From Bradyrhizobium sp. in8p8 (GTDB taxonomy: Bacteria; Pseudomonadota; Alphaproteobacteria; Rhizobiales; Xanthobacteraceae), in NCBI RefSeq assembly GCF_000426845.1, contig NZ_AUGD01000012.1, positions 1 through 64,000 on the forward strand: a stretch of DNA of 64,000 bases. Reading direction: 5' to 3'. The notes beneath the pieces are model-generated. The model was not told where the DNA came from and did no database searches. It saw only the letters and a program-made list of their open reading frames with translations. Shown one piece after another: positions 25,444 through 34,694 of this stretch. The first letter of the stretch is position 1. Each line of letters opens with the position of its first letter. The position numbers and the translations under genes are program-made.

Positions 25444-25932
25444 ATGTTCATAGACAAGTTGCTTGTGCCAACGGTTATCGCATTCGGCCTCGCCTGGGGC
25501 GGGCTAGGGCTCGCCGCTGAGCCGCACGCGCACGGAGACAAGGCGGCTGCCGTTCAGCTCCGGCTCAACCACGGCAAGAAATGGCAGACCGACGATGCAC
25601 TGCGCCGCGGCATGAGCGAAATCCGCGCCGCGATCGCCGAAGCATTGACGCCTATCCATGAGAACGTGTTCACGCCGGCGCAGTATGATGCGCTGGCGGC
25701 CCGCACCCAGGCACAGATCGACTACGTGGTGAGCAACTGCAAGCTGCCTGAGCAGGCCGACCAGCAACTCCATCTCGTGCTCGAACAGATCATTGATGGC
25801 GTCGCCGGGATGAAGGCCACGACCGGCCGCGATCAAGGCGCGGCGAAGATCGTACACGCGCTCGCCCAATACGGTGATTACTTCAACCATGCCGGCTGGC
25901 GGCCGCTGGTTCCCCCAAAGCCGGGAAGATAG
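25444..25932 (+). CDS. Periplasmic helical protein, unknown function
   Basis: A 162-residue exported protein. The signal peptide (VIAFGLAWGGLGLA, cut near LAAEPHA) is followed by a His-containing N-terminus (EPHAHGDKAAAVQL) and a helical body (MSEIRAAIAEALTPIHENVF...). It lacks a CxxCH heme motif, which argues against a cytochrome c'/c556 although the helical bundle length is similar. A GGAGGAG ribosome site precedes ATG 25444. It is probably co-transcribed with the next gene; a metal-related role is suggested only by the His residues. Confidence 0.68.
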   Translation: MFIDKLLVPTVIAFGLAWGGLGLAAEPHAHGDKAAAVQLRLNHGKKWQTDDALRRGMSEIRAAIAEALTPIHENVFTPAQYDALAARTQAQIDYVVSNCKLPEQADQQLHLVLEQIIDGVAGMKATTGRDQGAAKIVHALAQYGDYFNHAGWRPLVPPKPGR

Positions 25933-25962
25933 CTCCAAGACGAACGAAGAAGGAAATCTGCC

Positions 25963-26496
25963 ATGCCTCCCCATTGCGACACTATGGATGGGCCCGTGGT
26001 TGCGGCCGCACGACGCGCCTTGGAAAATGAGGATGTCAACCTGATCCTGCCATATGTGAAAGCCGACGCCAGTGCGAATCTAAAATCGGCTTTCGAGAAG
26101 GCAGTCCGGGCTCGCAAGGCCCACCCTGCAGCGCGCGAGGTTGCCGACCTCTACTTCTTTGAAACGGCTGTGCGGTTGCACCGGGCGGGAGAGGGGGCCC
26201 CCTACACTGGCCTTAAGCCGGCTGGCCTGGATGTTGGCCCGGTCATCCCGGTGGCCGAGAAGGCGATCGAGACCGGCTCGCCCGATGCGCTGATCCGACT
26301 GCTGACCGATACCCTTCGACAGGAGGTACAGCATCGCTTCGACCACATGAAGCATCTCAGTGAATACCGTGCGAGCGACGTCGCCAGGGCTCGCGAATAT
26401 GTGGAGGCGATGCTCGGCTTGCAGGTCTACTCACACCATCTCTATCAGGCGATGAAGTCCACGCCTCACGTGGGTGGTCACGAGCATCGTCATTGA
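25963..26496 (+). CDS. DUF6448-family protein
   Basis: A 177-residue soluble protein matching DUF6448: MPPHCDTMDGPVVAAARRAL at the start, then NLILPYVK, and a His-rich C-terminus (HHLYQAMKSTPH, GGHEHRH). His and Cys residues (PHCD, HRFDHMKH) could bind a metal. Function is not known for the family. It follows the periplasmic protein gene by 30 bp with an AAGAAGGA ribosome site. Confidence 0.78.
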   Translation: MPPHCDTMDGPVVAAARRALENEDVNLILPYVKADASANLKSAFEKAVRARKAHPAAREVADLYFFETAVRLHRAGEGAPYTGLKPAGLDVGPVIPVAEKAIETGSPDALIRLLTDTLRQEVQHRFDHMKHLSEYRASDVARAREYVEAMLGLQVYSHHLYQAMKSTPHVGGHEHRH

Positions 26497-26747
26497 CTGA
26501 TTTCGCTGAGGCAGTAGTTGCGGAACGCAAGAGGTTGGTTGGCTCAGGCGGCCGAGCTGCGTTCCAGCGCAAATCGCTTCGCGGAGATCATCGCCACCAC
26601 GTGCATTGCGGGTGGGACGTTCACGGTAGCCCCATTGTTTCCGGAAAGTTCGTCGGAGCCCACGAGACACTCGGCAGGAATAGGCCGGGGGGCCAACTGA
26701 GCGACTGAGACTAGAGGCGGTAAACGAAAAAATATAGGGAGTAGCAG

Positions 26748-27125
26748 ATGGCAAACGACGAGCAGATTGTACGCGACTTTATTAGGGCGTGGTCGCGTCT
26801 GAACGTTGAAGAGATCGTCGCCTTCTTTACCCCGGACGGTGCCTATCACAACATGATGAACAAGCCGGTTGCTGGCCATGACAGCCTTCGCAAATTCATC
26901 GGCGGTTTCATCAAGGATTGGACCAGAACGGACTGGGACGTTCTCAACATCCTTAGCCATGGCAATGTCGTGGTGGCCGAACGCCTCGACCGTACTCAGG
27001 TGGGCGACAAGAGTGTGGATTTGCCCTGCTGCGGCGTCTTCGAAATGGAGGGCGGCAAAATCAAGGTCTGGCGGGACTATTTCGATCTTGCGACCTACAC
27101 GCGCGCCATTATGCCGCCCAAGTAG
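26748..27125 (+). CDS. SnoaL/limonene-epoxide-hydrolase-like protein
   Basis: A 125-residue alpha+beta-barrel protein of the SnoaL/NTF2-like group: VRDFIRAWSRLNVEEIVAFF, then PDGAYHNMMNKPVAGHDSLR, RTDWDVLNILSHGNVVVAER and GKIKVWRDYFDLATYTRAI. The Asp/Arg/Asp set of limonene-1,2-epoxide hydrolases (YHNM, RLDR, WRDYFD) is partly visible, so hydrolase activity is possible. An AGGGAG ribosome site precedes the ATG. The 251 bp before it hold no gene I can support. It is the last gene before the tRNA-Lys fragment. Confidence 0.82.
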   Translation: MANDEQIVRDFIRAWSRLNVEEIVAFFTPDGAYHNMMNKPVAGHDSLRKFIGGFIKDWTRTDWDVLNILSHGNVVVAERLDRTQVGDKSVDLPCCGVFEMEGGKIKVWRDYFDLATYTRAIMPPK

Positions 27126-27946
27126 TCGAGAGGTATCGGCCCTTCACCAACTGCTCCTCTTGAGCAGTTTCAGGCTCCCTCCGGATTTGTTCCGGAGCCT
27201 ATCGAACGGGCCATCAATGTAGACGCCGGCGCTTGCCTGACAGGCAGTGCAACCAAAGCACTACGATCGTGCGACGAATGCCCATTTTCGGCCGGATAAG
27301 CCCAGGGGTGCGACCGGTAAGTCATTGATTGTCCTCAACCCGTCGCTATCTCTTAATCAGCGGGTCCCAGGTTCGAGCCCTGGTGCGCCCACCATATAAA
27401 GTCCTTAGCGCGAGAGACCGTTTGAGAAGGCAGAACTAAAACGGTTTTTCAAACGGGTGTTTTTTGATCGGCTAGCAGCCCACTCTCGATAATGTAGTCA
27501 GGGTTGCGGGCAAGCAAACCCGTTCGTAGAGGTTGAAAAACAGCGATCCGAGTGCCGGTCATTGTAGACGGGCCGATGATGAAGAGGGGCGAGTGGCCGT
27601 GCTCTCTCCGTAGCCTAGCAGGAACTCGGCCCCGCGATCTCCCTTTCCGCTCCTGCGGTCCCGACCCGTGTCTCTCTCCCGACCCGAGGAACCGGCGCCA
27701 CCGCAACGGGCTCGTTATCTAGTAGCTTGGCGGAAATTTAGCTTGGCGGAGCGGCGCTGGAATCCCGGCTCGAGCTTTGGTCACAGCGCAAAGAGGAGCT
27801 CGTGCTCCTTCGCAGGCGATGTTGCCTTTTTCGTCACACGTTCTTGCAACTCGCTGCATTTCGTCAGCCGAGGCCTGGCAGTCGGGCTTTTCGCCGCGGC
27901 AAATGCTGCAACTGTCTTCTCTCAAGTAGGCCAACGCGAGGCAGTT
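27126..27946. other. Gene-poor junction region
   Basis: No convincing gene. It contains the tRNA-Lys fragment at 27350-27394. Short minus-strand frames at 27449-27706 and 27719-27934 (the latter 71 residues, with several Cys) lack family similarity or a good ribosome site. The region looks like decayed sequence at an integration boundary. Confidence 0.5.
27350..27394 (+). other. 3' fragment of tRNA-Lys(CTT), probable attachment-site scar
   Basis: These 45 bases read as the 3' part of a tRNA. They comprise anticodon loop CTCTTAA (anticodon CTT, Lys), the 3' side of the anticodon stem, variable loop, a perfect T-arm (CCAGG-TTCGAGC-CCTGG), acceptor strand TGCGCCC, then A and an encoded CCA. The upstream bases do not supply the 5' anticodon stem (gctat instead of GCTGA), D-arm or acceptor GGGCGCA, so the gene is incomplete. 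Such 3' tRNA copies are left at the far end of elements inserted into a tRNA gene. Confidence 0.82.
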
Positions 27947-28123
27947 CTAGAGGGCCCAGCGATCCTCTCGTTTGCGCGCTGCGTTCTCGTTGAGGCGTTG
28001 CGCTATATCTTCTGCCAACCGGACCGACTGCGCGTCGGCGACCTTCGTTCCATCTTGGGTGACCAAGGCATTGCCATCGAGCATGAGAGGAAAATCTTCA
28101 GGATGCAGTTCCGTCTTCTCCAT
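27947..28123 (-). CDS. Small conserved-type hypothetical protein
   Basis: A 58-residue soluble protein starting MEKTELHPEDFPLMLDGNAL, with NGxVTQDGTKVADA-like spacing and a helical tail (VRLAEDIAQRLNENAARKRE). This pattern is common in short Bradyrhizobiaceae proteins of unknown function. The ATG at 28123 has CTGGAG upstream; the longer frame from 28225 is not family-like. Confidence 0.5.
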   Translation of the reverse strand: MEKTELHPEDFPLMLDGNALVTQDGTKVADAQSVRLAEDIAQRLNENAARKREDRWAL

Positions 28124-28647
28124 GTTAGTGCTCCAGCTTGTGCTCTCTCCAATCAAGCAAATGGGGCGCGCTCCCGTTGCCCTCGCGAAACGTGTCAAGT
28201 GGCAGCACTGGACGTCCGCATGCATGTTCGCTTCCAGTTCGCCTAATGCGCGTCAACCCGGACATCGACCGTTCGTTTCGAGCGGCTTTTGCCGCGCCTT
28301 GTGACCTAAGAGCGCACTGCCATCGCGTGCTTTCAGCGCTCGTAAGCAGCCATCCCGCTGCGGTGCTTCATGATGATGACGGAAGGACACGGCCTTGACG
28401 GGTTATCGAACGTTTCTCGATCGAGTGTGCCTCGCCCTTTTTGCCGAACCTTAAGCTCGGAATGACCTAGTCTGATCCTGCGCTTGGGTCCTTCTGGGCT
28501 CTGCCGCGCCGGTCGCTCGTGGCACTGTCAAGACCTTAGCAAGCTTGTCTCCGGTCCGGGCGGATGTGCGCGGGAGCCGCCCTGCCGTGACAGGGCAACC
28601 ACCCGCGGCGTACAGACGAACGTTGTCGCGCAAGTATCGGGATCGCA
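28124..28647. other. Intergenic region without a supported gene
   Basis: I see no coding frame with recognisable similarity, no RNA gene and no clear repeat in this stretch. It precedes the frameshifted PRC-barrel gene on the same side. Confidence 0.4.
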
Positions 28648-29695
28648 TTATTTCCGGATGCGAACCGATTGAGCACCGTCCAGCACGGAGCTGTTGGGAA
28701 GGCGGTCTTCCCAGTCCTGCATATTGTCGATGTCCTGGTCGGTCAGGCCGCTGACGACAAGGCGGTCTCCGCTTGCACGAAACCGTTCGACGGGCAGTGC
28801 GACTTCGTCCTGAAACAATCCGAGAAAACCGCCGCTCGCGAGGATCACGAATCGTGCATTGCCACATTACCGGTTTGCGCATCCGATGACCGGGCATGCT
28901 TCCGCTCCGCGAGCTAGCCGCCTGCTGCTGCCGAGTGCTGGCTGCCTCCTGTCGTTTGGATTCGTAACGGACCTTCGGCTCTTGCTCGGTGGGCCGATAG
29001 ACGACGCGAGGTTCACCGGCCCGTTCGAACTTCACTTGAGGGCGCGCGCGCTCATATTGCACTTGGGCCGCGTCGTCAGATCGACTTTGCACCTGCACGC
29101 GCGCGGAACCCCCTTGTTGCTCAACATTGACTTGTGGTGGCGGTACATTCACTGACACTCCCGGATCGCGGTCCTGCACGTCCACCTGCGGCTGGGGCAT
29201 GTGAACAACGATTTCAGGAGGCGGTTGATCGATGGTCACGGTCGGAGCTTGCTGGCGCACCGTGACCCGCGGTTGGGGCTGCTCGATGTTCACCTTCGAT
29301 CGCGGGTCAGTCACCGTGACTCGGGGCCTTGGTTGCTCTACGACAAACCTGCGGGCGGTATCGCTGTCCCGCGTGCGGGATTGCTCGGAGCGCCCATCCG
29401 TAGAGCTCCGCTGGGACTTGGATTGCTGGTTGGCAGCAACATCAGGCCCGGATTGCATGGTCTTTCTGATTGACCGTGCCGATCTCAGGTGACCCTCCAA
29501 CGCTGGCAGGTTCTGTTGTGCGAATTGAAGAAGGGGCGACCCACCGCGGCCATCTCGCTGTGTCGCTGCCTCGGCAGACTGATCTTGCCCGATCGGCGGG
29601 TGCTGCAAGATTGGCAAGCGACGAGTGGTCACCAAAGCCCTGGCGACATCGGGACGAGCGGCATCAGCATTCGCGACCGCAACTAAGCCAGACAC
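28648..29695 (-). pseudogene. PxV-repeat/PRC-barrel protein, frameshifted and 5'-incomplete
   Basis: The middle of one frame has tandem Pro-Val repeats (RPRVTVTDPRSKVNIEQPQP, TVTIDQPPPEIVVHMPQPQV and onwards for about 120 residues). They are typical of exported alphaproteobacterial proteins that end in a PRC-barrel. That PRC part (VILASGGFLGLFQDEVALPV, DRLVVSGLTDQDIDNMQDW) is present but in another frame after a shift near 28860. The expected N-terminal signal peptide is not visible in the longer frame. Together these indicate a decayed gene, unless base errors are present. Stop TAA is at 28648-28650. Confidence 0.65.
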
Positions 29696-29719
29696 GCCGT
29701 CCAGTTGACCTATGATCCA

Positions 29720-31270
29720 TCATTGACGCTGCATCTCAGGCGTTTCCGAGCTCGCGCCGGGTGGCAGTACGGCGGGAGCGATGTTCGTCTGCGGTGGTTG
29801 TGGTGGAGTCGCATCGCTGGGAGAGCCGGCAGAGGAAGTGGCCTCTTGCTGCCCAGTCGCGCTCTGCCCGCGACCTCCGGCAAGGCCGACCGTAATCTGA
29901 TCAGTGCCGACCGGCTCCGGTGTGGAGCTGCCATCGGCAGCTGCTACGCGCCAGACCTTGTTCCCGGCGTCGTCCGCAACGAGAAGCGCGCCGGTGCCGT
30001 CGATCCCGAGGCCAACTGGCCGACCGCGCGCCTGATCGCCGTCAAGGAAGCCGGTCACCACGTCTCGTGCCTTGCCGGCGGGCGTGCCGTTCTGAAAGGG
30101 AACGTAGACCACCTTGTAACCGGAAAAGGAGTTGCGGTTCCAGCTGCCATGCTGACCGACGAAAGCACCACTCCGATATTCTCCCGGAAGGGCTGAATTC
30201 AGCGTGAATGTCATTCCCAGCGCGGCAACGTGGCTCCCCAGCGCGTAGTCAGGAGCGATCGCCCTTTCGACCATGTCAGGACGTGGCGGGTGGACGCGCT
30301 CGTCGACATGATTGCCGTAGTAGCTCCATGGCCAGCCGTAGAACGCCCCTTGCTTGACCGAGGTCATGTAGTCGGGGACCAGATTGGGACCAAGTTCGTC
30401 TCGCTCGTTTACCACGGCCCAGAGCTCGCGGGTTTGCGGATGGAATGTCAGGCCGTTCGGGTTGCGCAGGCCAGACGCATAGACCAGGGATGCGCCGGTC
30501 TGCCGGTCCACCTGCCAGATGGCGGCGCGTCCCTTCTCGGCCTCCAGCCCTCTTTCCGCTACATTGGAGTTGGAGCCGACCGACACGTAAAGAAAGCGGC
30601 CGTCCGGACTGAGCGCGAGATCCTTGGTCCAATGATGGTTGATCGGTCCGCCGGGCAACGGCGTGAGCACCTTCGGCTGCGCGGCAATATTGGTATCGCC
30701 GAGCCGATAGGGATAGGCCAGGATCGCATCGGCGGCGGCCACATAGAGCGTATCGTCGTGCCACGCCACGCCGAAGGGTGAATTTAGGTCCGTGAGCAGG
30801 TCACGGCGCTCGTCGACTTCGCCGTCGCGGTTCGTATCACGCAAGAGAGTGATGAGATTGCTCTTCTTCTGTTCGCCGCCACCTCCCTGCGCGTACGACA
30901 TGATCCAACCGCGGATGAGGTCTTTGGGGCGCGCCACCGGCTTGCCTGGCGGAGTGCGTGACTGAACGACGAGAACGTCTCCGTTCGGCAGGGTATGTAT
31001 CGTGCGGGGGTGAACCAAGCCGCTGGCATAGGCCGTGATCTTGAGCCCGCCCGCGACAGCCGGCGTCTGGCCTTCACTCCAGCCGACCACTTCGGCCACC
31101 TTCAGGTTCGTCAGAAGGGAGTGGCTCGGTTTCGGCAGGAGAGGCTCAGGTCCAATCTGTTGCGAAATGTCGAAATCCGTGCCGCCGTCGCTGCAGCCCG
31201 CAAGGACCGCGACGAGCAGGGAATTGCTGACAAACGCGGCGGCGCCCCGCAACCGAATGCATCTAGTCAT
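29720..31270 (-). CDS. PQQ-dependent sorbosone/glucose-dehydrogenase-like lipoprotein
   Basis: A 516-residue exported protein. Lipobox VAVLAGC near residue 25 anchors it. The six-bladed propeller of the soluble GDH/sorbosone dehydrogenase type is shown by ASGLVHPRTIHTLPNGDVLV, NSPFGVAWHDDTLYVA, GGPINHHWTKDLALSPDGRF, YASGLRNPNGLTFHP and FVGQHGSWNRN. The His and Arg near the PQQ site (HHWTKD, RNPNG) are kept. The C-terminal 60 residues are Pro/Ser-rich and probably disordered. It overlaps the DUF2231 gene by eight bases. Substrate is not predictable. Confidence 0.87.
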   Translation of the reverse strand: MTRCIRLRGAAAFVSNSLLVAVLAGCSDGGTDFDISQQIGPEPLLPKPSHSLLTNLKVAEVVGWSEGQTPAVAGGLKITAYASGLVHPRTIHTLPNGDVLVVQSRTPPGKPVARPKDLIRGWIMSYAQGGGGEQKKSNLITLLRDTNRDGEVDERRDLLTDLNSPFGVAWHDDTLYVAAADAILAYPYRLGDTNIAAQPKVLTPLPGGPINHHWTKDLALSPDGRFLYVSVGSNSNVAERGLEAEKGRAAIWQVDRQTGASLVYASGLRNPNGLTFHPQTRELWAVVNERDELGPNLVPDYMTSVKQGAFYGWPWSYYGNHVDERVHPPRPDMVERAIAPDYALGSHVAALGMTFTLNSALPGEYRSGAFVGQHGSWNRNSFSGYKVVYVPFQNGTPAGKARDVVTGFLDGDQARGRPVGLGIDGTGALLVADDAGNKVWRVAAADGSSTPEPVGTDQITVGLAGGRGQSATGQQEATSSAGSPSDATPPQPPQTNIAPAVLPPGASSETPEMQRQ

Positions 31271-31718
31271 GTCGTCTCACTCCTACGCCGTAGTGAAATA
31301 CGAGTGCACGGCCAAGCCAGTTGCTGATGACCATGGCGATGATCGTCGCAACGGAGAGGACGAGACCCCAAGGTACAACAGCGATCCAACCGTCTCGGGC
31401 GTGAGCAAGGCTGTTGAGGAAGGCCAACGCGAGGACAACCACGCCACCAATGGCATGGGGCCATGCGGGTTTCGGAGCACGCACAGCCGAACCGAACAGA
31501 AAATCGATGAGGCCCGCAACCAAGGCAAGCACGCCGGAGACAAGTCCGGCCAAGAGGAGCCAGGACGAGAACTCCTGCCACATGAGATAGGATGTTCGCC
31601 AGTATACGATGTCGGTGAGTAGCGTCAGCGTGAAACAGACGTTTGGAAACTGCGCGAGCATCGAGTGGATCGGTTGACCGCCGATTGCCGCGGTCACGGG
31701 GGTATGTAGATGCGTCAT
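31263..31718 (-). CDS. DUF2231 membrane protein, partner of the PQQ dehydrogenase
   Basis: A 151-residue membrane protein of the DUF2231 family: start MTHLHTPVTAAIGGQPIHSM, followed by LAQFPNVCFTLTLLTDIVYW and four helices (SWLLLAGLVSGVLALVAGLI; HAIGGVVVLALAFLNSLAH; AVVPWGLVLSVATIIAMVIS). The GxPIHxM-L-FP element is the family mark. The ATG at 31718 gives the family N-terminus; 31772 is a possible upstream start. DUF2231 proteins often accompany PQQ enzymes or cytochromes; electron transfer is a possible role. Confidence 0.8.
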   Translation of the reverse strand: MTHLHTPVTAAIGGQPIHSMLAQFPNVCFTLTLLTDIVYWRTSYLMWQEFSSWLLLAGLVSGVLALVAGLIDFLFGSAVRAPKPAWPHAIGGVVVLALAFLNSLAHARDGWIAVVPWGLVLSVATIIAMVISNWLGRALVFHYGVGVRRHD

Positions 31719-32107
31719 CAGTGGTGTCCATGACGGTTGGTTCAAGACATCCGAATGTCCGGGCGGGCGCATCGTTCCTCGGAGCAGCGAGTTAGGTCTG
31801 AGAGCGCACCTTCAACTGCTGAAACATAGTCTGCTCCCTTCGCGCCCTGGATCGTGCGCGACGTCGTCCTGAGGATTCGCGAAACCTGACGTTTGCGTCG
31901 CCACAAATCTGGTGAGCTGCATGACGCAATTGTGAGCCGGTCAGGTTCTGTGCAGAGAATTGGCCGCCGGGAAGGACGAATTGTACGGTATCGCGCCGAA
32001 TTTCGCCGACCTACGACCTTCGGCGGAAGAACAAGACGAAGGTCACGAGATCGCTGAGAAGAAGAAATCGTGGTTCGGCGGGCTCGTCGCGGGCCTGGAA
32101 AGGGCAA
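31719..32107. other. Intergenic region without a supported gene
   Basis: It probably holds the promoter of the DUF2231/PQQ operon, but I see no clear box or hairpin. Short frames here look like by-products of base composition. Confidence 0.4.
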
Positions 32108-33157
32108 TTAGTTGGAGCGTCTCTCTCCAGGTATCGTGGTATTCTCGCCGAGGGTCTCGCGGATCCACAATTTCTGCACGAGGACCATGACAACGACGGT
32201 AAGAGGCGTTGCAAGAATGACGCCGAGCATGCCGCCCAGCGCTCCGAAAGCCGAGAGTCCAAGCAAAATGAGCGCGGGCGGTAACTCCACTGCACGCTTC
32301 TGAATCATCGGAGTGATAACGTTGCCTTCGAGCTGTTGAATGACGAGAACAGCGCTCACTGTCCACAATACGACGCTAAGGTCCTGCGTTAATGCGAACA
32401 GGACTGCCGGCAGCGCTCCGATGATCGGGCCGATCAAGGGAATGAAGTTCGTCGCACCCGCAATTGCTCCAAGACCGACGGGCGAAGGCAATCCGATCGC
32501 CCAAAAGGCAAGCCCGCATAGCAGGCCGACCAGCGTCATGGATGCGAGCTGCCCGAGAAACCAGAGGCGAAGTGCTGAGGCGGAAATATCCAGCGCGTCT
32601 GCGATGCGGTCATGCTGCTCGGAAGGGAATAGCTTGATCGCGCCCCGACGATAGACGCTCGGGTCAGCCGCGAGATACACTGCTACGACCGTGACCAGCA
32701 AAAGATCACTCACCACGCCAAGCGCAGTATAGCCGACGCGGGCCGCTCGGGACAGTAGCTGCCCGCTGCCTTCGTTGGAAAGAGCTTCCTGAAGCTGTTT
32801 GAATGCATCTGCAATGCCCAGCGTCGCGCCTGCAACATTGATTGCGCCAGGAAGCTGATCGAAAACCCCTGATATCTGCCCGATGATCTGTGCTCCGAAT
32901 AAGCTGAGCAAAATGCCGGCAAGGGCTGCCAATGACACGCAGCTCACGGCAAGTGCCCAGCCGGATGGGAGCCGGCTGTATCTTGCAACCGCGGCGGCAA
33001 GTCCTCCGAGCAGAACCGACAGGAGAACGGCAGCGAAGAGGAGGATGAATAGGTCAGCAAGCTTCCAAGCGATGTAGGCGATCGTGGTCACTGCCAGCGT
33101 GATGAGTACGCGGCGGAGAAAAATCCAGTCGGAGGCGGGGGCGTAGCTCATGTGCAT
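32108..33157 (-). CDS. AI-2E/PerM-family transporter
   Basis: A 349-residue membrane protein of the AI-2E (TqsA/PerM/YdiK) family with about eight helices. Typical parts: LADLFILLFAAVLLSVLLGG (helices 1-2), a long amphipathic middle (about 90-150), FLGQLASMTLVGLLCGLAFW, GATNFIPLIGPIIGALPAVL and QQLEGNVITPMIQKRAVELP, which is the family signature near the C-terminus. Members export quorum signals or act as Na+/H+ antiporters, so the substrate is open. No neighbours suggest a pathway. Confidence 0.88.
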   Translation of the reverse strand: MHMSYAPASDWIFLRRVLITLAVTTIAYIAWKLADLFILLFAAVLLSVLLGGLAAAVARYSRLPSGWALAVSCVSLAALAGILLSLFGAQIIGQISGVFDQLPGAINVAGATLGIADAFKQLQEALSNEGSGQLLSRAARVGYTALGVVSDLLLVTVVAVYLAADPSVYRRGAIKLFPSEQHDRIADALDISASALRLWFLGQLASMTLVGLLCGLAFWAIGLPSPVGLGAIAGATNFIPLIGPIIGALPAVLFALTQDLSVVLWTVSAVLVIQQLEGNVITPMIQKRAVELPPALILLGLSAFGALGGMLGVILATPLTVVVMVLVQKLWIRETLGENTTIPGERRSN

Positions 33158-33800
33158 GACTCGGTTGTGAGGTTTCGGCTCGCGGTGCCTTCAGCACGCA
33201 AATGCGGTCAACCGAGGCGCTACCCATGGCTGATGAGCGTCCTTCGTGTACACAGTCGGCCATCACACTGCCCGGAAGGCGCGATATCCCAAGGCTATCG
33301 GCGGCTGGCCGCAATCGATTGTCTCTACCGCTTGTCGCTGGCCCACTGCCGCTTTCCTGCCAATGGGCGGAGCCATGCCGGTCCGATCGTGACACAGCCG
33401 TGTCCTCGCCAATCCGAAGGCCGGTTCCTGTAACGGGCCATCCTGGAGGTGCATGTCTGCGACGATGAATACCGCGCCAGCCCCCTCGTGACTTCCGATA
33501 GCGAGCCCTTTGCGCCAGTTGCGCTCGCCGTCGGGCTTCGCCTCGATGACGCCAGGAAACGGTGGCCGGCAGCCAGGGCGAACCGGAATTGCTACGGCGG
33601 AGGAGGTGTCACCCAGTGTTACCGGAGGGATGATTGCCGACGTGAGCAACCGCGCGTTCATGTTACTTCCTCAATCGTTGGTCGCGGAGGAACTGCGGAT
33701 CGTCGCGCTCGTTCCATTAGACGCAAACAACGTCGACGCCGGGAACTGGCAAGGAGCCGCTCTTTGGCCAGGCTCGCGCCGCGCTCTGAAGGGGCTGTGA
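33158..33800. other. Intergenic region without a supported gene
   Basis: Overlapping frames on both strands (for example minus 33263-33661, 132 residues) lack any family feature. I do not call a gene here, but a small species-specific one cannot be excluded. Confidence 0.4.
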
Positions 33801-34679
33801 ATGGGCGATCCCGCAAATGCCCTGGTTTCAGTTTGGTCGCTTTGCCTTGCGTCCGGCAACTCGGTCGCTTCAGCGACGATCTGGTCGGCGTGGAGCATCG
33901 CGCCCGCCGTGACGGTTCCGCTGATTTTGTTCGGTGCCTTCTATGCTGCGGGTGTCTTTCGGCGCGCCGCAGAGCCGCATGATTCAGGAGCGTTGTCCTA
34001 TGAGATAACGGCCGCGGCAACGGCCATGTTCCTGCTCGCGATTGCGGTGGTGAGCCCGCTCTGCCGGCTTTCCGCCGCGCTCGCTTCGGTCCACATGGTT
34101 CAGCACCTCGTGCTGGTCGTCTTGGCTCCGCAGCTCATTGTCATTGCGGCTCCGGTTCGAACGGTCGGAGCCGGATTGCGCGGTACCACGCGCACGACCT
34201 CAAGCAATCGCAGGCGAGAGCTTCAGTGGAATCGGCCGTTGCTCGCCGCTGGCGCATACGGCTTTCTGATCTGGTTCTGGCACGCTCCCGCGACGTACGA
34301 GCTTGCGTTGACTAGCGCGGGCTGGCACCTCCTCTATCTCGGATCTCTCGTGCTGGTCAGTCTCTGGTTCTGGACCTGCGTGGTTCGCGCGAGATCGACT
34401 GGTGCGGCCGCGCTCGCTCTGCTCCTGACGATGGTTCACACCGGTTTGCTCGGAGCGTTGCTGACATTCGCTCCGCGGCCGCTTTACCCCATCATGAGCG
34501 GAGGAGCGATCGCGTTCGGACTTTCGCCGATCGAAGATCAACAGCTGGCCGGCCTCATCATGTGGGTACCCATGGGTTTGATCTATCTTCTCAGCGCGCT
34601 CTTGGTCATAAGCCGCGGACTCTCCGCGCAGTCACTAGGGCAGTCGTCTGCGACGACGGGTAACGCCGACTGGAAGTAA
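33801..34679 (+). CDS. ctaG: Caa3-type CtaG, cytochrome oxidase assembly protein
   Basis: A 292-residue membrane protein of the caa3_CtaG family with about seven helices. Signature stretches: LSAALASVHMVQHLVLVVLA, WFWHAPATYELAL, LTMVHTGLLGALLTFAPRPL and PIEDQQLAGLIMWVPMG. The paired His residues (HMVQH) fit copper handling for the oxidase CuB/CuA sites. It converges on the exchanger gene and lies beside the oxidase structural operon, so it probably serves that enzyme. It is unrelated to the Cox11-type CtaG. Confidence 0.88.
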   Translation: MGDPANALVSVWSLCLASGNSVASATIWSAWSIAPAVTVPLILFGAFYAAGVFRRAAEPHDSGALSYEITAAATAMFLLAIAVVSPLCRLSAALASVHMVQHLVLVVLAPQLIVIAAPVRTVGAGLRGTTRTTSSNRRRELQWNRPLLAAGAYGFLIWFWHAPATYELALTSAGWHLLYLGSLVLVSLWFWTCVVRARSTGAAALALLLTMVHTGLLGALLTFAPRPLYPIMSGGAIAFGLSPIEDQQLAGLIMWVPMGLIYLLSALLVISRGLSAQSLGQSSATTGNADWK

Positions 34680-34694
34680 AGCCCGAGGCCGCTC

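Noticed and set aside
25444..25932. Cytochrome c'/c556 assignment
   Set aside because: Helical exported protein of similar length, but there is no CxxCH heme-binding motif.
27325..27338. TTGATTGTCCTCAA as FNR-type box
   Set aside because: One mismatch to the dyad and no gene start suitably placed downstream; it lies in junction sequence next to the tRNA fragment.
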